A DNA stretch of 64,000 nt from Nocardia wallacei. GTDB taxonomy: Bacteria > Actinomycetota > Actinomycetes > Mycobacteriales > Mycobacteriaceae. The notes beneath the pieces were generated by a model. That model was not told where the DNA came from. It ran no database searches and saw nothing but the letters and a program-made list of their open reading frames with translations. The DNA is taken from positions 3,720,001 to 3,784,000 of the forward strand of contig NZ_AP023396.1 in the NCBI RefSeq assembly GCF_014466955.1, read 5' to 3'. Both the position numbers and the translations under genes were made by a program. Every line of letters begins with the position of its first letter. Position 1 is the first letter of the stretch. Positions 34,039 to 43,079 of the stretch are shown piece after piece.

Positions 34039-35718
34039 TCAGTGATCGGGGGTGAGCGCACCGGCGTGGTACCGGCTCGCGGCGTTCCACAGCAGGAAGC
34101 TGTCGACGCCGTGGGCGGCCGCGGCATCGATCTGGGCGCGCACCTCGGCGTCCCCGTAGTCCACCCCGAGACTGAAATCCTGCAACCACGGGATCACCTT
34201 CGCCCCCGTGCCCTCGGTCTGTGTCCGGAAGTCCGCCAGTGAGCGGGCGATGATGTCGTAGGGCTGGGCGTTGGGATCGGCCACCCCGTATTCCCCCGCG
34301 CCCCAGTGCGACGGATACAGCATGGGCGCCACATAATCCACGTTCGCCGCCATCATCGGGATGTCCTGCGCGATCTGACCCGGCCGGGTCGCGGCGATAC
34401 CGAACACCGCCGCGCTCAGGCTCGCCCCGCCGTCGCGCACGGGATCGCGGCTCTCGCGCAGGAAGCGCGCGATCGAGTCGGCCGGCGACTCGCCCAGCCC
34501 CGCGAACCGCATGCCGTCCAGCGGGCCGTCGGGTCGCCGCACGTAGTCGTACATGATGCCGTCGAAGCCCAGCCGCGCCGCCTCCACCGCGAGAGCGATG
34601 TTGTACCCGCGGATTTCAGGGTGCGCGAAATTGGTGAAGGCGATGGCGCCGTACCCGCTGGAGTAGGGCAGGCCCGCCGGATCCTGCACCACCCAGTCCG
34701 GATGGCCGCTGCCCCACGCCCAGGCCGCCAATGTCGGATCCCGGAACGCCACGATCCGCCCTTCGACCCGAATCCCCATGTCGTGCAATGTCTTCAGAGC
34801 GGCTCGAGCGTCGTAGACATCGGCCGCCGCGCCCGATGCGCGAGCGAGCGGCACCTGCGAGGCGTAGCCGATCATCCCGTCCTCGTCCTTGATGTCGAGT
34901 TCGACGGTGTTGATCCGCCCTTCGCGCGCCAGGTCCAGTACACCGGACCGCAGCCCCTCGTCGGCCCACCCGTACGCGGTGACATGGACGGCCTTCATGC
35001 GCGGCAACGCGACCGCCGCGGTCAGCGGCCGGGTCGTCGCATTACCGGCCGTGTCGACCGCGGTGATGGCGGTCCCCACGGGGGCACGCGGCACGGTGAT
35101 CTCGAACGCTCCCGACGCGTCCGGCGCCACAGCCACGGCACCGACCGTGACGCGCTCGGCGCCGATCGCCTTGCCGCGCACGGTGACCGGCTGCCGATAC
35201 GACGGCACCGGCGGCAGGGCCGCCACCTCGAGGCTCGGTGCCGCGGTATCGACGGTGAACGTCCTCGACACCCCGGGGCCGGTGCGCATCCACCCGAACA
35301 GCCCACCCGGCCGGATCTCGGCAGTGACGGTGTGGTCGCCGTCGGGCAGATCCGCTGCCCGGTACCGCACGGTGGTCCCCGAGATCTCCCCGGTCACCTC
35401 CCGGCCGTCGACAGTGAGCCGCAGCGCCCGGCGATCGTGATCGCCGATATCCACCGACAGCTCCAGCGAACCCCGCGCAGCCGCTCCCACCGGACCGGCC
35501 GGCAGACCGTTCAAGGTCAGCCCCGTCGGCTCCGCCCGGGCCGAACCGAGGGCCGACCCCGCCACCAGCAGCACCGCCACCGTCAGAACCGACACGATCA
35601 CCAGCCGCCGACGATCCTGTGTCGGGACACGTTTCAGCAACGTACACACCAGCTTTCGGTCGACGTATTCCCAATATCCATGCCGGAAGGGCGATTCGTC
35701 GCCGCTTTCCGGCTTCAT
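34039..35718 (-). CDS. Putative glycoside hydrolase (DUF4015/GHL-type), membrane-anchored
   Basis: A 559-residue protein with an N-terminal cytoplasmic stretch, one membrane segment (VIVSVLTVAVLLVAGSALG, about residues 40-58), two Ig-like beta domains (to about 230) and a C-terminal TIM-barrel of the DUF4015 family: MKAVHVTAYGWADEG, NTVELDIKDEDG, GRIVAFRDPTLA, FDGIMYDYVRRPDG, MLYPSHWGAGEYG. Such proteins probably hydrolyse a cell-surface polysaccharide. ATG 35718 lacks a clear ribosome site; starts further in are possible. It is divergent from a polysaccharide deacetylase gene 35 bases away, which suggests a joint envelope role. Confidence 0.8.
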   Translation of the reverse strand: MKPESGDESPFRHGYWEYVDRKLVCTLLKRVPTQDRRRLVIVSVLTVAVLLVAGSALGSARAEPTGLTLNGLPAGPVGAAARGSLELSVDIGDHDRRALRLTVDGREVTGEISGTTVRYRAADLPDGDHTVTAEIRPGGLFGWMRTGPGVSRTFTVDTAAPSLEVAALPPVPSYRQPVTVRGKAIGAERVTVGAVAVAPDASGAFEITVPRAPVGTAITAVDTAGNATTRPLTAAVALPRMKAVHVTAYGWADEGLRSGVLDLAREGRINTVELDIKDEDGMIGYASQVPLARASGAAADVYDARAALKTLHDMGIRVEGRIVAFRDPTLAAWAWGSGHPDWVVQDPAGLPYSSGYGAIAFTNFAHPEIRGYNIALAVEAARLGFDGIMYDYVRRPDGPLDGMRFAGLGESPADSIARFLRESRDPVRDGGASLSAAVFGIAATRPGQIAQDIPMMAANVDYVAPMLYPSHWGAGEYGVADPNAQPYDIIARSLADFRTQTEGTGAKVIPWLQDFSLGVDYGDAEVRAQIDAAAAHGVDSFLLWNAASRYHAGALTPDH

Positions 35719-35753
35719 CACGAAAATCGTTGGCGGTACGTAACATTGGCGTG

Positions 35754-36743
35754 ATGGTGAGGATGCGCCGGGCGGCCCTGTCCGTTCTGATCCTGCTCGC
35801 GGCCGCCGCGTGTGCCCCGCCCGGGCCGGTGACACCCGCCGTCGCGCCCCCGTCGCAACCACCGGCGCCCGCGCCCGATCCGGCGGCCGTCGCCGCCGAC
35901 GAACTGGGCCTGGTTCCGATCCTGATGTACCACCAGCTGAGCCCGGCTCCGGCGGGCGAATACGACCAGACGCCCGAGGAGTTCCGCGCCGAGCTGGAGC
36001 GGTTGTACCGCGAGGGCTATCGTCCGGTCACCGCGGCGGAATACGCTGCGGGCCGGATGGATATCCCCGCCAGGGCCCACCCCGTCGTCCTCACCTTCGA
36101 CGACTCGACGGTCAGCCAGGTAGCGTTCGGCCCGGACGGAAATCCCCTGCCGGGCAGCGCCGTCGGCATCCTCGCCGAATTCGCGGCCACCCATCCGGGC
36201 TTCCCCGCCACCGCGACCTTCTACGTCACCGACGACCTGTTCGGCGACGACCCCCGCGCACTGCCGTGGCTCACCACACACGGCTACGACCTCGGCGCGC
36301 ACACCGCCACCCACGCCAACCTGGGCAATCTCGACACCGCCGGAGTGCAGCGCGAACTCGCGCTCAACGTCCGCACGATCCAGCAGGCGGTCCCGGGCGC
36401 GCCCGTACTCACGATGGCGTTACCCCTGGGCGTGGCCCCCGAAGAGCCCGCCGCCGCACGCGCGGGCGCCTGGGACGGCACGTCCTACGCATTCGGCGCG
36501 GTCATGCTGGTCGGCTCGGAACCCGCGCCCTCTCCCTACGGCCCGATGGACCCCACCGCCGTCCCGCGTATCCGCTCCGGCCGCGGCGAGGTCGCCTTCG
36601 ACTCGGCCTACTGGCTGGACCAGCTGGCCGCACACCCCGAGCGCCGTTATACCTCCGACGGCGACCCGCAGCGTATCTCGTTCCCCGCCAACAGGTCCGA
36701 GGCGCTCGCCGCGCCATGGTCCGCCCGCGCGCATCCCTACTGA
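35754..36743 (+). CDS. Polysaccharide deacetylase lipoprotein (CE4/NodB)
   Basis: A 329-residue lipoprotein with lipobox AAAC near residue 20 and a proline-rich linker, then a NodB domain: ILMYHQLS, VVLTFDD (metal-binding Asp pair), FYVTDDLFG and HTATHANL (zinc histidines). CE4 enzymes remove acetyl groups from peptidoglycan or other N-acetyl polysaccharides at the cell surface. It is divergent from the glycoside-hydrolase-like gene. ATG 35754 or the Met three codons later could be the start. Confidence 0.85.
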   Translation: MVRMRRAALSVLILLAAAACAPPGPVTPAVAPPSQPPAPAPDPAAVAADELGLVPILMYHQLSPAPAGEYDQTPEEFRAELERLYREGYRPVTAAEYAAGRMDIPARAHPVVLTFDDSTVSQVAFGPDGNPLPGSAVGILAEFAATHPGFPATATFYVTDDLFGDDPRALPWLTTHGYDLGAHTATHANLGNLDTAGVQRELALNVRTIQQAVPGAPVLTMALPLGVAPEEPAAARAGAWDGTSYAFGAVMLVGSEPAPSPYGPMDPTAVPRIRSGRGEVAFDSAYWLDQLAAHPERRYTSDGDPQRISFPANRSEALAAPWSARAHPY

Positions 36744-36768
36744 GCCGGTCCTCGCCGCGGCAGCCCGG

Positions 36769-38325
36769 TCACCGCCCCGGCAGGAACCGGATCGCCCGCG
36801 CCACACCCATCAGGAACGGCTGCCATTTGTCCTGCGGCACGCCCCAGGGCGCGTCCAGATTGAGGAACCGCGTCACCACCACCGTCTGCGGCTCGGTGAA
36901 CTTCAGCAGCCCGTCGGGCCCGTGGCGGCGGCCGACGCCGGAGATGCCCATACCGCCCATCGGCGCACCGGTGCTGCCCCAGGCGGGCGCGTAGCCCTCG
37001 TCCACACACACCGTCCCGGCGTGCAGACGGGCGGCGATGCGCTCGCCCTCGGCCTTGCTACCCGCCCACACGCTCGCGTTCAGGCCGTACTCGGTGTCGT
37101 TGGCGAGCGCGATCGCCTCCTCCACGTCGGCGACCGGATAGATCGACACCAGGGGGCCGAACGTCTCGTTGCGGCCGCACTCCATGGCGTCGGTGACCTC
37201 GGCCAGCACCGTGGGCTCGAAGAACAGCGGGCCGAGGTCGGGCCGGGCATTGCCGCCCGCGAGCACCTTGGCGCCCTTGGAGGTGGCATCGGCGACATGC
37301 TTGGTCACCGTCTCCAGCTGCGCTTCGGAGATCAGCGAACCGATATCGGCCGAGTAGTCGTAGGCCGCGCCCAGTTTCGCCGCCTGCACCGCGGCCACGA
37401 ACTTGCGGGTGAACGGCTCGGCCACGGCCTGCTCCACATACAGCCGCTCGATCGAGATACACAGCTGCCCCGCGTTCGAGAAGCAGGCCCGCACAGCGGC
37501 TTTCGCCGCCTTGTCCAGGTTCGCCCCGCGCGTGACGATCATCGGGTTCTTGCCGCCGAGCTCGGCGGAGAAGCCGATCAGCCGCTTGCCGCACTGCTGG
37601 GCCAGCGTGCTGCCGGTCGCCGAGGAGCCGGTGAACATCAGGTAGTCGCAGGATTCGACGATGGCCGTGCCGACGACCGTGCCAGGACCGGGCACCACCT
37701 GCAGCAGATCCCGCGGCAGTCCGGCGCGCCACAGCAGTTCCACATTCGCCAGCGAGGAGTACGGAGTCTGGCTGTCCGGCTTCACGATCACCGCGTTGCC
37801 CGCCAGCAGCGCCGGGATCGAATCGCCGATCGACAGCAGCATCGGATAGTTCCACGGCGCGATGACGCCGACCACGCCCTTGGGCTGGGTGCGCACGGCG
37901 GCCCGGTTCAGCACCGGGAACGCGCCCGGCGCGGGCTGCGGCGCGAGCAGCCGGGGCGCCGTGCGGGCGAAGTACCGGGCCGCGAACATCAGGCCCATGA
38001 TCTCTTCCTGGGCCGCCCAGCGCGCCTTGCCGGTCTCGGCCTGGATGACATCCATCAGGTACTCGCGGTTCTGCACCACCAGCTCGCGGTAGCGCTCGAG
38101 CACGGCCGCCCGTTCCTTCGGCGGCCGCGCGGCCCAGCGCTGCTGCACGGCACGGGCCTTCTCGAACGCCGCGGCGACGTCCTCGGCCGTCCCGACCGGC
38201 ACCTCACCCAGCGCGCGACCGGTGAACACCTCCGTGATCGTGCGGGTCGGCTGCGCTGCGGCGGCGTCGACGGCCGCGAACTCCCGCAGACGCTCGAATA
38301 CGGCGGCTTCCGGCACGGGCATCAT
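36769..38325 (-). CDS. Succinic-semialdehyde-type aldehyde dehydrogenase (GabD2-like)
   Basis: A 518-residue aldehyde dehydrogenase. The catalytic cysteine is in NAGQLCISIERLYV, the glutamate in AELGGKNPM, and APWNYPMLLSIGDSIPALLAGNAVIVKPDSQTPY binds NAD. The sequence matches the actinobacterial GabD2 group annotated as NADP-dependent succinate-semialdehyde dehydrogenase, though biochemical substrates vary. ATG 38325 follows TAGGAGACG. A 7-bp-arm inverted repeat upstream (38349-38371) may be its operator. It stands alone. Confidence 0.87.
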   Translation of the reverse strand: MMPVPEAAVFERLREFAAVDAAAAQPTRTITEVFTGRALGEVPVGTAEDVAAAFEKARAVQQRWAARPPKERAAVLERYRELVVQNREYLMDVIQAETGKARWAAQEEIMGLMFAARYFARTAPRLLAPQPAPGAFPVLNRAAVRTQPKGVVGVIAPWNYPMLLSIGDSIPALLAGNAVIVKPDSQTPYSSLANVELLWRAGLPRDLLQVVPGPGTVVGTAIVESCDYLMFTGSSATGSTLAQQCGKRLIGFSAELGGKNPMIVTRGANLDKAAKAAVRACFSNAGQLCISIERLYVEQAVAEPFTRKFVAAVQAAKLGAAYDYSADIGSLISEAQLETVTKHVADATSKGAKVLAGGNARPDLGPLFFEPTVLAEVTDAMECGRNETFGPLVSIYPVADVEEAIALANDTEYGLNASVWAGSKAEGERIAARLHAGTVCVDEGYAPAWGSTGAPMGGMGISGVGRRHGPDGLLKFTEPQTVVVTRFLNLDAPWGVPQDKWQPFLMGVARAIRFLPGR

Positions 38326-38663
38326 CGTCTCCTACTTGTCAGTAACCACGCGGTACACACAATCTACCGCGCGTGCCGAACCGCGCCTACCACCTCCGGT
38401 GGGACCGTCGACATTCACAACCGGCGCGCGCGAAATACGCCGCGATTCCGGTCGGCCATGCGCCGGGCGGCGGAAAAGCGGCACGCCGAAATCGGGAGGG
38501 TAGATCCGGACGTTATCGGGTATTCCGACCAGAGCCCGCAGCTCCCGGCTCACACTCCCGAACACGCAGCGGCACAACCGCACTCGGTGTCGCTGTGTCA
38601 AAACATGTCTCGCTCAGCGGGAATTCACCGCCGCGCGCCCGTACCGCCGGTTACGTTGTGGCG
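38326..38663. promoter_or_regulatory. Divergent intergenic region with inverted repeat
   Basis: The 338-base gap separates the dehydrogenase from the conservon. CGCGGTA-N9-TACCGCG (38349-38371) lies just upstream of the dehydrogenase and fits a dimeric repressor site. A second short hairpin CCACC-TCC-GGTGG is at 38390-38402. No coding sequence is convincing. The conservon promoter must lie in the right half, but I see no clear -10/-35 pair. Confidence 0.4.
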
Positions 38664-40967
38664 ATGTTGAGAGCGAGGCTCGGTGTCCGGATCCGTATTC
38701 TCGCGATCGCACTGGTGCCGAGCCTGGCCCTGCTGGTGATCGGTGTGGGCGCGGCGGGCTACCTGGTACGGGACGCACAGCGCGCCGAGGACTGGGCGAG
38801 CGCGATGGAGAGCAGCAACGGCCCGGTACGCGAGATGATCGCGGCGGTGGAACAGGAACGCCTGCTGTCGCTGTGGCAGCTCGCCGGCGAACAACCCGAC
38901 CCGCTGGCCCTCGCCACCGCGCGGCAGAATCTGGACCGCGCCATCAACGGCCTGATCCCGGTCCGCGACGCCGTCGTCAGCAAGTCCGACGAGATGGCGA
39001 ACGTCGGCGGGTTCGACACGTTGCAGAAACAGCTACCGGTCATCCGCGGCGCCGTCGACTCCGGCGCGATGCCGGTGCCCGACGCGTACGGCATCTACAC
39101 CCAGCTGCTGCACGCGGTCGCACTGGGCACCCAGATGATCATCGACACCGCCCCCAACGCCACGGTCGCCACCGAGTTCAACGACGCGCTGCGCGTGGTG
39201 CGGGTGATGGAGGCGATCTCGCGCACCACCGCGCTCACCGCCCCGGCGGTCGGCGGCCAGGGCCTCACACCCCAGCTCGCCACCGAGTACCGCAACCTGG
39301 TGGGCTACTACCACACCGAAATGCAGCAGCTGCTCGACGATTTCGGGACCGAGCAGCAGACCCGGGCCCGGACCATCGCCGAATCGGCGAGCTGGCAGCA
39401 GCTCACGGCGATGGCGGACTTCATCCTCCGTCCGCAGGTGACGAGCAGATCCGGCAGCATCCCCGCGCCACCGACGCCGCTCCCGGCCTGGCGGGCAGCC
39501 GCCGAGCAGACCAATCACCAGATGCTCGAGCTGTGGAAGGTCCAGAACGACCACGGCAACCGGCTCGCGGTCCAGGACGCCGCCGACACCAGCCGCAACT
39601 CGCTGCTCGCCGGCGCGGGCGTGCTGGCGGTGGCCGTGCTGGCGTTCCTCGGCTCGCTGTGGCTGGCCAACCGGCTCATCGGACGGCTCGAGCGATTGCG
39701 GACCGAAACGCTCACCCTCGCCGAGGAGAGCCTGCCGGAGACCATGCGCAAGCTCGCCGCCGGCGAGAACATCGATCCCGAGACCGAGGCCGCCCGCCTG
39801 GATTTCGGCCACGACGAGATCGGCTCGGTCGCACAGGCATTCAACCGCGCCCACACCGCCGCGGTCGCGGCCGCGGTCACCGAGGCCCGCACCCGCGAGG
39901 GCGTGCGCGCGGTGTTCCTCAACATCGCCCACCGCAGCCAGATCGTGGTGCACCGGCAGCTGGAGATCCTCGACGAGGCCGAGCAGCGGCAGGAGGACCC
40001 GGCGCTGCTGGACACCCTGTTCCGGCTGGACCACCTGGCCACCCGCGAACGCCGCAACGCCGAGAACCTCGTCATCCTCGGCGGCGGGGAACCGGGACGG
40101 CAGTGGCGGCGGCCGGTGCCGCTGATGGAGCTGGTGCGCAGCGCGGTCGGCGAGACCCTCGACTACACCCGGGTGCGCATCCAGCGGTTGCCGCAGGTGT
40201 TCGTCGTCGGCGGCGTGGTCGCCGACCTCATCCACCTCACGGCCGAGCTGGTCGACAACGCCACCTCCTTCTCGCCGCCGCAGTCCCGCGTCGACATCAC
40301 CGGCAACCTCGTCGGCAAGGGTGTCATCGTGGAGATCAGCGACCAGGGCGTCGGCATGTCGGCCGAGGACCTGGAACGCACCAACGAGATGCTGCGCCAC
40401 CCACCGGATTTCGGCGTGGCGACGCTGTCGTCGGATTCTCGCCTCGGGTTGTTCGTGGTCGCCCAGCTGGGCGTGCGGCACGGAATCTCGGTGCGGCTGG
40501 CCGAATCCGACTACGGCGGCACCCGCGCCATCGTGCTCATCCCGACGGCGATCATCACCTCCGACGCCCCGCTGGCCGACCACCTGCCCGAACGCGCGGC
40601 CGTGCGGCGACCCGAACGCACCGAAACGGGCGAGCTGCCCGTCGCCGCGCCGGAGCCCGCCCCGACCGCCGTGGCCACCCTGCCGCCGCCGCGCCCGCGC
40701 ACCGAGGAGCCCCGCCCCGCCCCCTCCCGCTACACCGGCAGCGACGCGCGGCCGCCGCTGCCACGCCGGCGCCGCCAGGCCAGCCTGGCGCCGGAACTGG
40801 CCGAGCAATCCGACGCCGAAACCGGCCCGCGCCGCGCCCGTTCCGCGGAGCAGGCCCGAGATGTCATGTCCGCCATCGAGAATGGCACCAGGCAAGGGCG
40901 GCAGGCCTCACCGCCCGCCGCCCCGGAGGAACAGGAAGGCGAAGGTGACCTCTTCCAACACAGGTGA
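38664..40967 (+). CDS. Conservon sensor histidine kinase (CvnA-like)
   Basis: A 767-residue membrane kinase. The first TM segment is ILAIALVPSLALLVIGVGAAGYLV (about 12-35), then an all-helical extracellular nitrate/nitrite-sensor-type domain to about 305, a second TM (AGVLAVAVLAFLGSLWLANRL), HAMP, a DHp-like helix with NIAHRSQIVVHRQLE, and an HATPase with N box LVDNATSFSPP and DQGVGMS. The C-terminus (about 630-767) is a Pro/Arg/Ala-rich disordered tail. This is the first gene of the cvnABCD conservon, which forms a membrane G-protein-like complex in Streptomyces. Downstream overlap with cvnB is 23 bp. Confidence 0.9.
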   Translation: MLRARLGVRIRILAIALVPSLALLVIGVGAAGYLVRDAQRAEDWASAMESSNGPVREMIAAVEQERLLSLWQLAGEQPDPLALATARQNLDRAINGLIPVRDAVVSKSDEMANVGGFDTLQKQLPVIRGAVDSGAMPVPDAYGIYTQLLHAVALGTQMIIDTAPNATVATEFNDALRVVRVMEAISRTTALTAPAVGGQGLTPQLATEYRNLVGYYHTEMQQLLDDFGTEQQTRARTIAESASWQQLTAMADFILRPQVTSRSGSIPAPPTPLPAWRAAAEQTNHQMLELWKVQNDHGNRLAVQDAADTSRNSLLAGAGVLAVAVLAFLGSLWLANRLIGRLERLRTETLTLAEESLPETMRKLAAGENIDPETEAARLDFGHDEIGSVAQAFNRAHTAAVAAAVTEARTREGVRAVFLNIAHRSQIVVHRQLEILDEAEQRQEDPALLDTLFRLDHLATRERRNAENLVILGGGEPGRQWRRPVPLMELVRSAVGETLDYTRVRIQRLPQVFVVGGVVADLIHLTAELVDNATSFSPPQSRVDITGNLVGKGVIVEISDQGVGMSAEDLERTNEMLRHPPDFGVATLSSDSRLGLFVVAQLGVRHGISVRLAESDYGGTRAIVLIPTAIITSDAPLADHLPERAAVRRPERTETGELPVAAPEPAPTAVATLPPPRPRTEEPRPAPSRYTGSDARPPLPRRRRQASLAPELAEQSDAETGPRRARSAEQARDVMSAIENGTRQGRQASPPAAPEEQEGEGDLFQHR

Positions 40968-41361
40968 TCTGAACTGGCTGCTCGACGATCTCGTCGAGCG
41001 CCTCGCCGGCGTGCGTTACGCGGTGGTGCATTCCACCGATGGGCTGCTGCTCGGCCGATCCACCACCATGAACCGCGAGGACGCCGAGCATTTCGGCGCC
41101 ATGTCGGCAACCTTGTACGGGCTGGCCCGCAGTGCAGGCAGCCGCTTCGACGGCGGCGGCGTCCGGCAGGCCGTCATCGAACTGGACCGTGCGGTGCTGT
41201 TCGTCACCGCCGCCGGCGACAACGCGTGTCTGGCATTGCAGGCCAGCGAGAGCGCCAATCTGGGTATGGTCGCCTACGAGATGAACCTGACCGTGCAGCG
41301 GGTCGGCAGCTACCTGTCCACCCATCCCCGCAACGGCCTGGAACAGGTGGAGCACAGATAG
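40945..41361 (+). CDS. Roadblock/LC7-domain protein (CvnB-like)
   Basis: A 138-residue roadblock/LC7 protein: LNWLLDDLVERLAGVRYAVVHSTDGLLLGRS, HFGAMSATLYGLARSAG and GDNACLALQASESANLGMVAYEMNLTVQRVGSYL. In conservons it is thought to act on the nucleotide cycle of the small GTPase CvnD. GTG 40945 lies inside the end of cvnA after AGGAAGG; the overlap supports co-translation. Confidence 0.9.
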   Translation: MTSSNTGDLNWLLDDLVERLAGVRYAVVHSTDGLLLGRSTTMNREDAEHFGAMSATLYGLARSAGSRFDGGGVRQAVIELDRAVLFVTAAGDNACLALQASESANLGMVAYEMNLTVQRVGSYLSTHPRNGLEQVEHR

Positions 41362-41363
41362 TC

Positions 41364-41738
41364 ATGACGCGCTTCGGGCAACCGTGGTTCGACGACGAGG
41401 CGGGCCCGCTGGTCCGCCCGTACGCCGTGACGCGGGGCCGCACCATGGGAGCCGGACACGATCTGGATATGCTCACCCTGGTGGTCACGGTCGACCCGGC
41501 CCCGCCGCTGCGGCGTCCGGAGCCGGAATATGCGGAAATCGTTCGGCGGTGCCGGATTCCGCAGTCGATCGCCGAGGTATCGGCAGCCCTGAGACTGCCC
41601 CTGGCTGTCACCAAGATCTTGGTTGGTGATTTGATCAGCGAGGGGCATCTGAACTTCCGGGTGCCCGCCCGCACCGACGCGGGCCCCGGCGACCTCAATG
41701 TCTTGCGAGCAGTACTCGACGGAATCCGAAAGCTGTAG
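41364..41738 (+). CDS. DUF742 protein (CvnC-like)
   Basis: A 124-residue DUF742 protein, typical third conservon gene: PWFDDEAGPLVRPYAVTRGRT and a winged-helix-like segment CRIPQSIAEVSAALRLPLAVTKILVGDLISEGHL. Its role in the complex is unknown but it binds the other Cvn proteins in Streptomyces. It starts 2 bases after the cvnB stop. Confidence 0.9.
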   Translation: MTRFGQPWFDDEAGPLVRPYAVTRGRTMGAGHDLDMLTLVVTVDPAPPLRRPEPEYAEIVRRCRIPQSIAEVSAALRLPLAVTKILVGDLISEGHLNFRVPARTDAGPGDLNVLRAVLDGIRKL

Positions 41739-41747
41739 AAACACACC

Positions 41748-42329
41748 GTGCCTGAAACGATGTCAGCGGCGCCGCTCGCCGCATCGGTCAAAATCCTCGT
41801 CGCCGGCGGCTTCGGCGTCGGCAAGACAACGATGGTGTCCTCGATCAGCGAGATCCCCCCGCTACGAACCGAGGAACTCATCACCGAACTCTCCTCCGGC
41901 ATCGACGACATGTCGGGCGTGGAGAGCAAGAAGACCACCACGGTGGCACTGGACTTCGGCCGCATCACCATCGACCGGAATCTGGTGCTGTACCTGTTCG
42001 GCACGCCCGGACAGGACCGATTCTGGTTTCTGTGGGACGAACTCGCCCGCGGCGCCCTCGGCGCGATCGTGATCGCCGATACCCGGCGACTGGAAAGCTC
42101 GTTCGCCGGTATCGATTACTTCGAGCGGCGCGGACTGCTGTTCACGGTGGCGGTGAACTGCTTTCAGGACGCACCGGTCTACACCACCGGCGAGGTACGC
42201 GAGGCACTCGATCTCGATCCGACGGTCCCCGTGGTGCTGTGTGATGCCCGCGATCGGGCGTCCTGCCGCACCGTGCTGATGACGTTGGTGGAACACCTGA
42301 TCACCCGCGCGACCGCGTCGGCCGTGTGA
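41748..42329 (+). CDS. Conservon small GTPase (CvnD-like)
   Basis: A 193-residue Ras-like GTPase: Walker A GGFGVGKTTM (about 20-29), switch region with TTTVALDFGRI, G3 motif FGTPGQDRFWFLWDELARGALG, and AVNCFQDAP in place of NKxD, which is normal for this MglA-like group. It probably cycles between GTP and GDP states under control of CvnA-C. GTG 41748 starts 9 bases after cvnC. A hairpin follows the stop. Confidence 0.9.
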   Translation: MPETMSAAPLAASVKILVAGGFGVGKTTMVSSISEIPPLRTEELITELSSGIDDMSGVESKKTTTVALDFGRITIDRNLVLYLFGTPGQDRFWFLWDELARGALGAIVIADTRRLESSFAGIDYFERRGLLFTVAVNCFQDAPVYTTGEVREALDLDPTVPVVLCDARDRASCRTVLMTLVEHLITRATASAV

Positions 42330-42331
42330 AT

Positions 42332-42373
42332 CGGAATGGCACACGGTGCAATTCGGCATCGCGTGCCGTTCCG
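42332..42373. terminator. Hairpin between conservon and mtnC
   Basis: CGGAATGGCACACG pairs with CGCGTGCCGTTCCG (one mismatch and one G-U) around a 14-base loop. It lies between the convergent stops at 42329 and 42379 and could end transcripts on both strands. Confidence 0.65.
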
Positions 42374-42378
42374 GACGG

Positions 42379-43056
42379 TCAGTGCGGCTCGATCTCCGCG
42401 AACGATCCGACCCAGCGGTGCGGGGGCCGTGGAGCGTTCGGTTCGCCGGGGCGGGTGACGCCGACCACCTGCCAGCCGGCGGTCGCGGCGGCATCGAGCT
42501 CGTCCGGATGATCGGACAGGAACAGGATCCGCTCCGGCGGCACTCCGATCGCGCCGGCGATCTTCTCGTAGGAACCCGGCTCACGCTTGCTCCCGGCATT
42601 GGCCAGATCGAACCAGCCGCTGATCAGCGTCGCCAGCTCACCGCCGCGCGCGAACGCGAACCAGTCCTGTTGATTGCGCACCGAACCCGACGAGTAGACA
42701 TACAGCGCGATACCGCCCTGGCGCCAGGCCCGCAGCGCCGGTGGTGCGTCCGGGAAGAACTCGCCGTGCAGCGCGCCGCTGCGGAAGCCCGCCGCGCAGA
42801 TCGCGCCCTGGGCGGCCTTGAGCGGCTCGGCCTTCACATCCGAATCCAGCCAGCCGCGTAGGATCTCGGCCGCCTCGGCCGGACCCGCGTCGGGACGCCC
42901 GGCCGCCTCGCGGGTCGCCGCCAGGACCGCCTCCGCGTCGCCGTTGTCGGCCAGCCACCGCGGAAGTCGTTGCCGGGCATAGCCGTACAGATCTTCCCGC
43001 ACCGCGGACGTCGGGCTGGTGGTGCCCTCGATGTCGACGACGATCGCCGTGATCAT
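42379..43056 (-). CDS. mtnC: Enolase-phosphatase E1 (methionine salvage)
   Basis: A 225-residue HAD-type enzyme that enolises and dephosphorylates 2,3-diketo-5-methylthiopentyl-1-phosphate in the methionine salvage pathway. HAD motifs: VVDIEGTTSPTS (nucleophile Asp, residues 7-18), VYSSGSVRNQQDWF (motif II) and LFLSDHPDELDAA (motif III/IV); KREPGSY supplies the lysine. It is the last gene of the mtn operon, 23 bases after mtnD, with AAGGGAG before its ATG. Confidence 0.93.
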   Translation of the reverse strand: MITAIVVDIEGTTSPTSAVREDLYGYARQRLPRWLADNGDAEAVLAATREAAGRPDAGPAEAAEILRGWLDSDVKAEPLKAAQGAICAAGFRSGALHGEFFPDAPPALRAWRQGGIALYVYSSGSVRNQQDWFAFARGGELATLISGWFDLANAGSKREPGSYEKIAGAIGVPPERILFLSDHPDELDAAATAGWQVVGVTRPGEPNAPRPPHRWVGSFAEIEPH

Positions 43057-43079
43057 GTGCTCCCTTCCGCCGGATGCGT

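Noticed and set aside
38873..40948. Long plus-strand frame of 691 codons inside the conservon kinase gene
   Set aside because: It is a GC-rich shadow frame (Arg/Pro/Gly/Ala-rich, no domain); the overlapping frame encodes a recognisable kinase.
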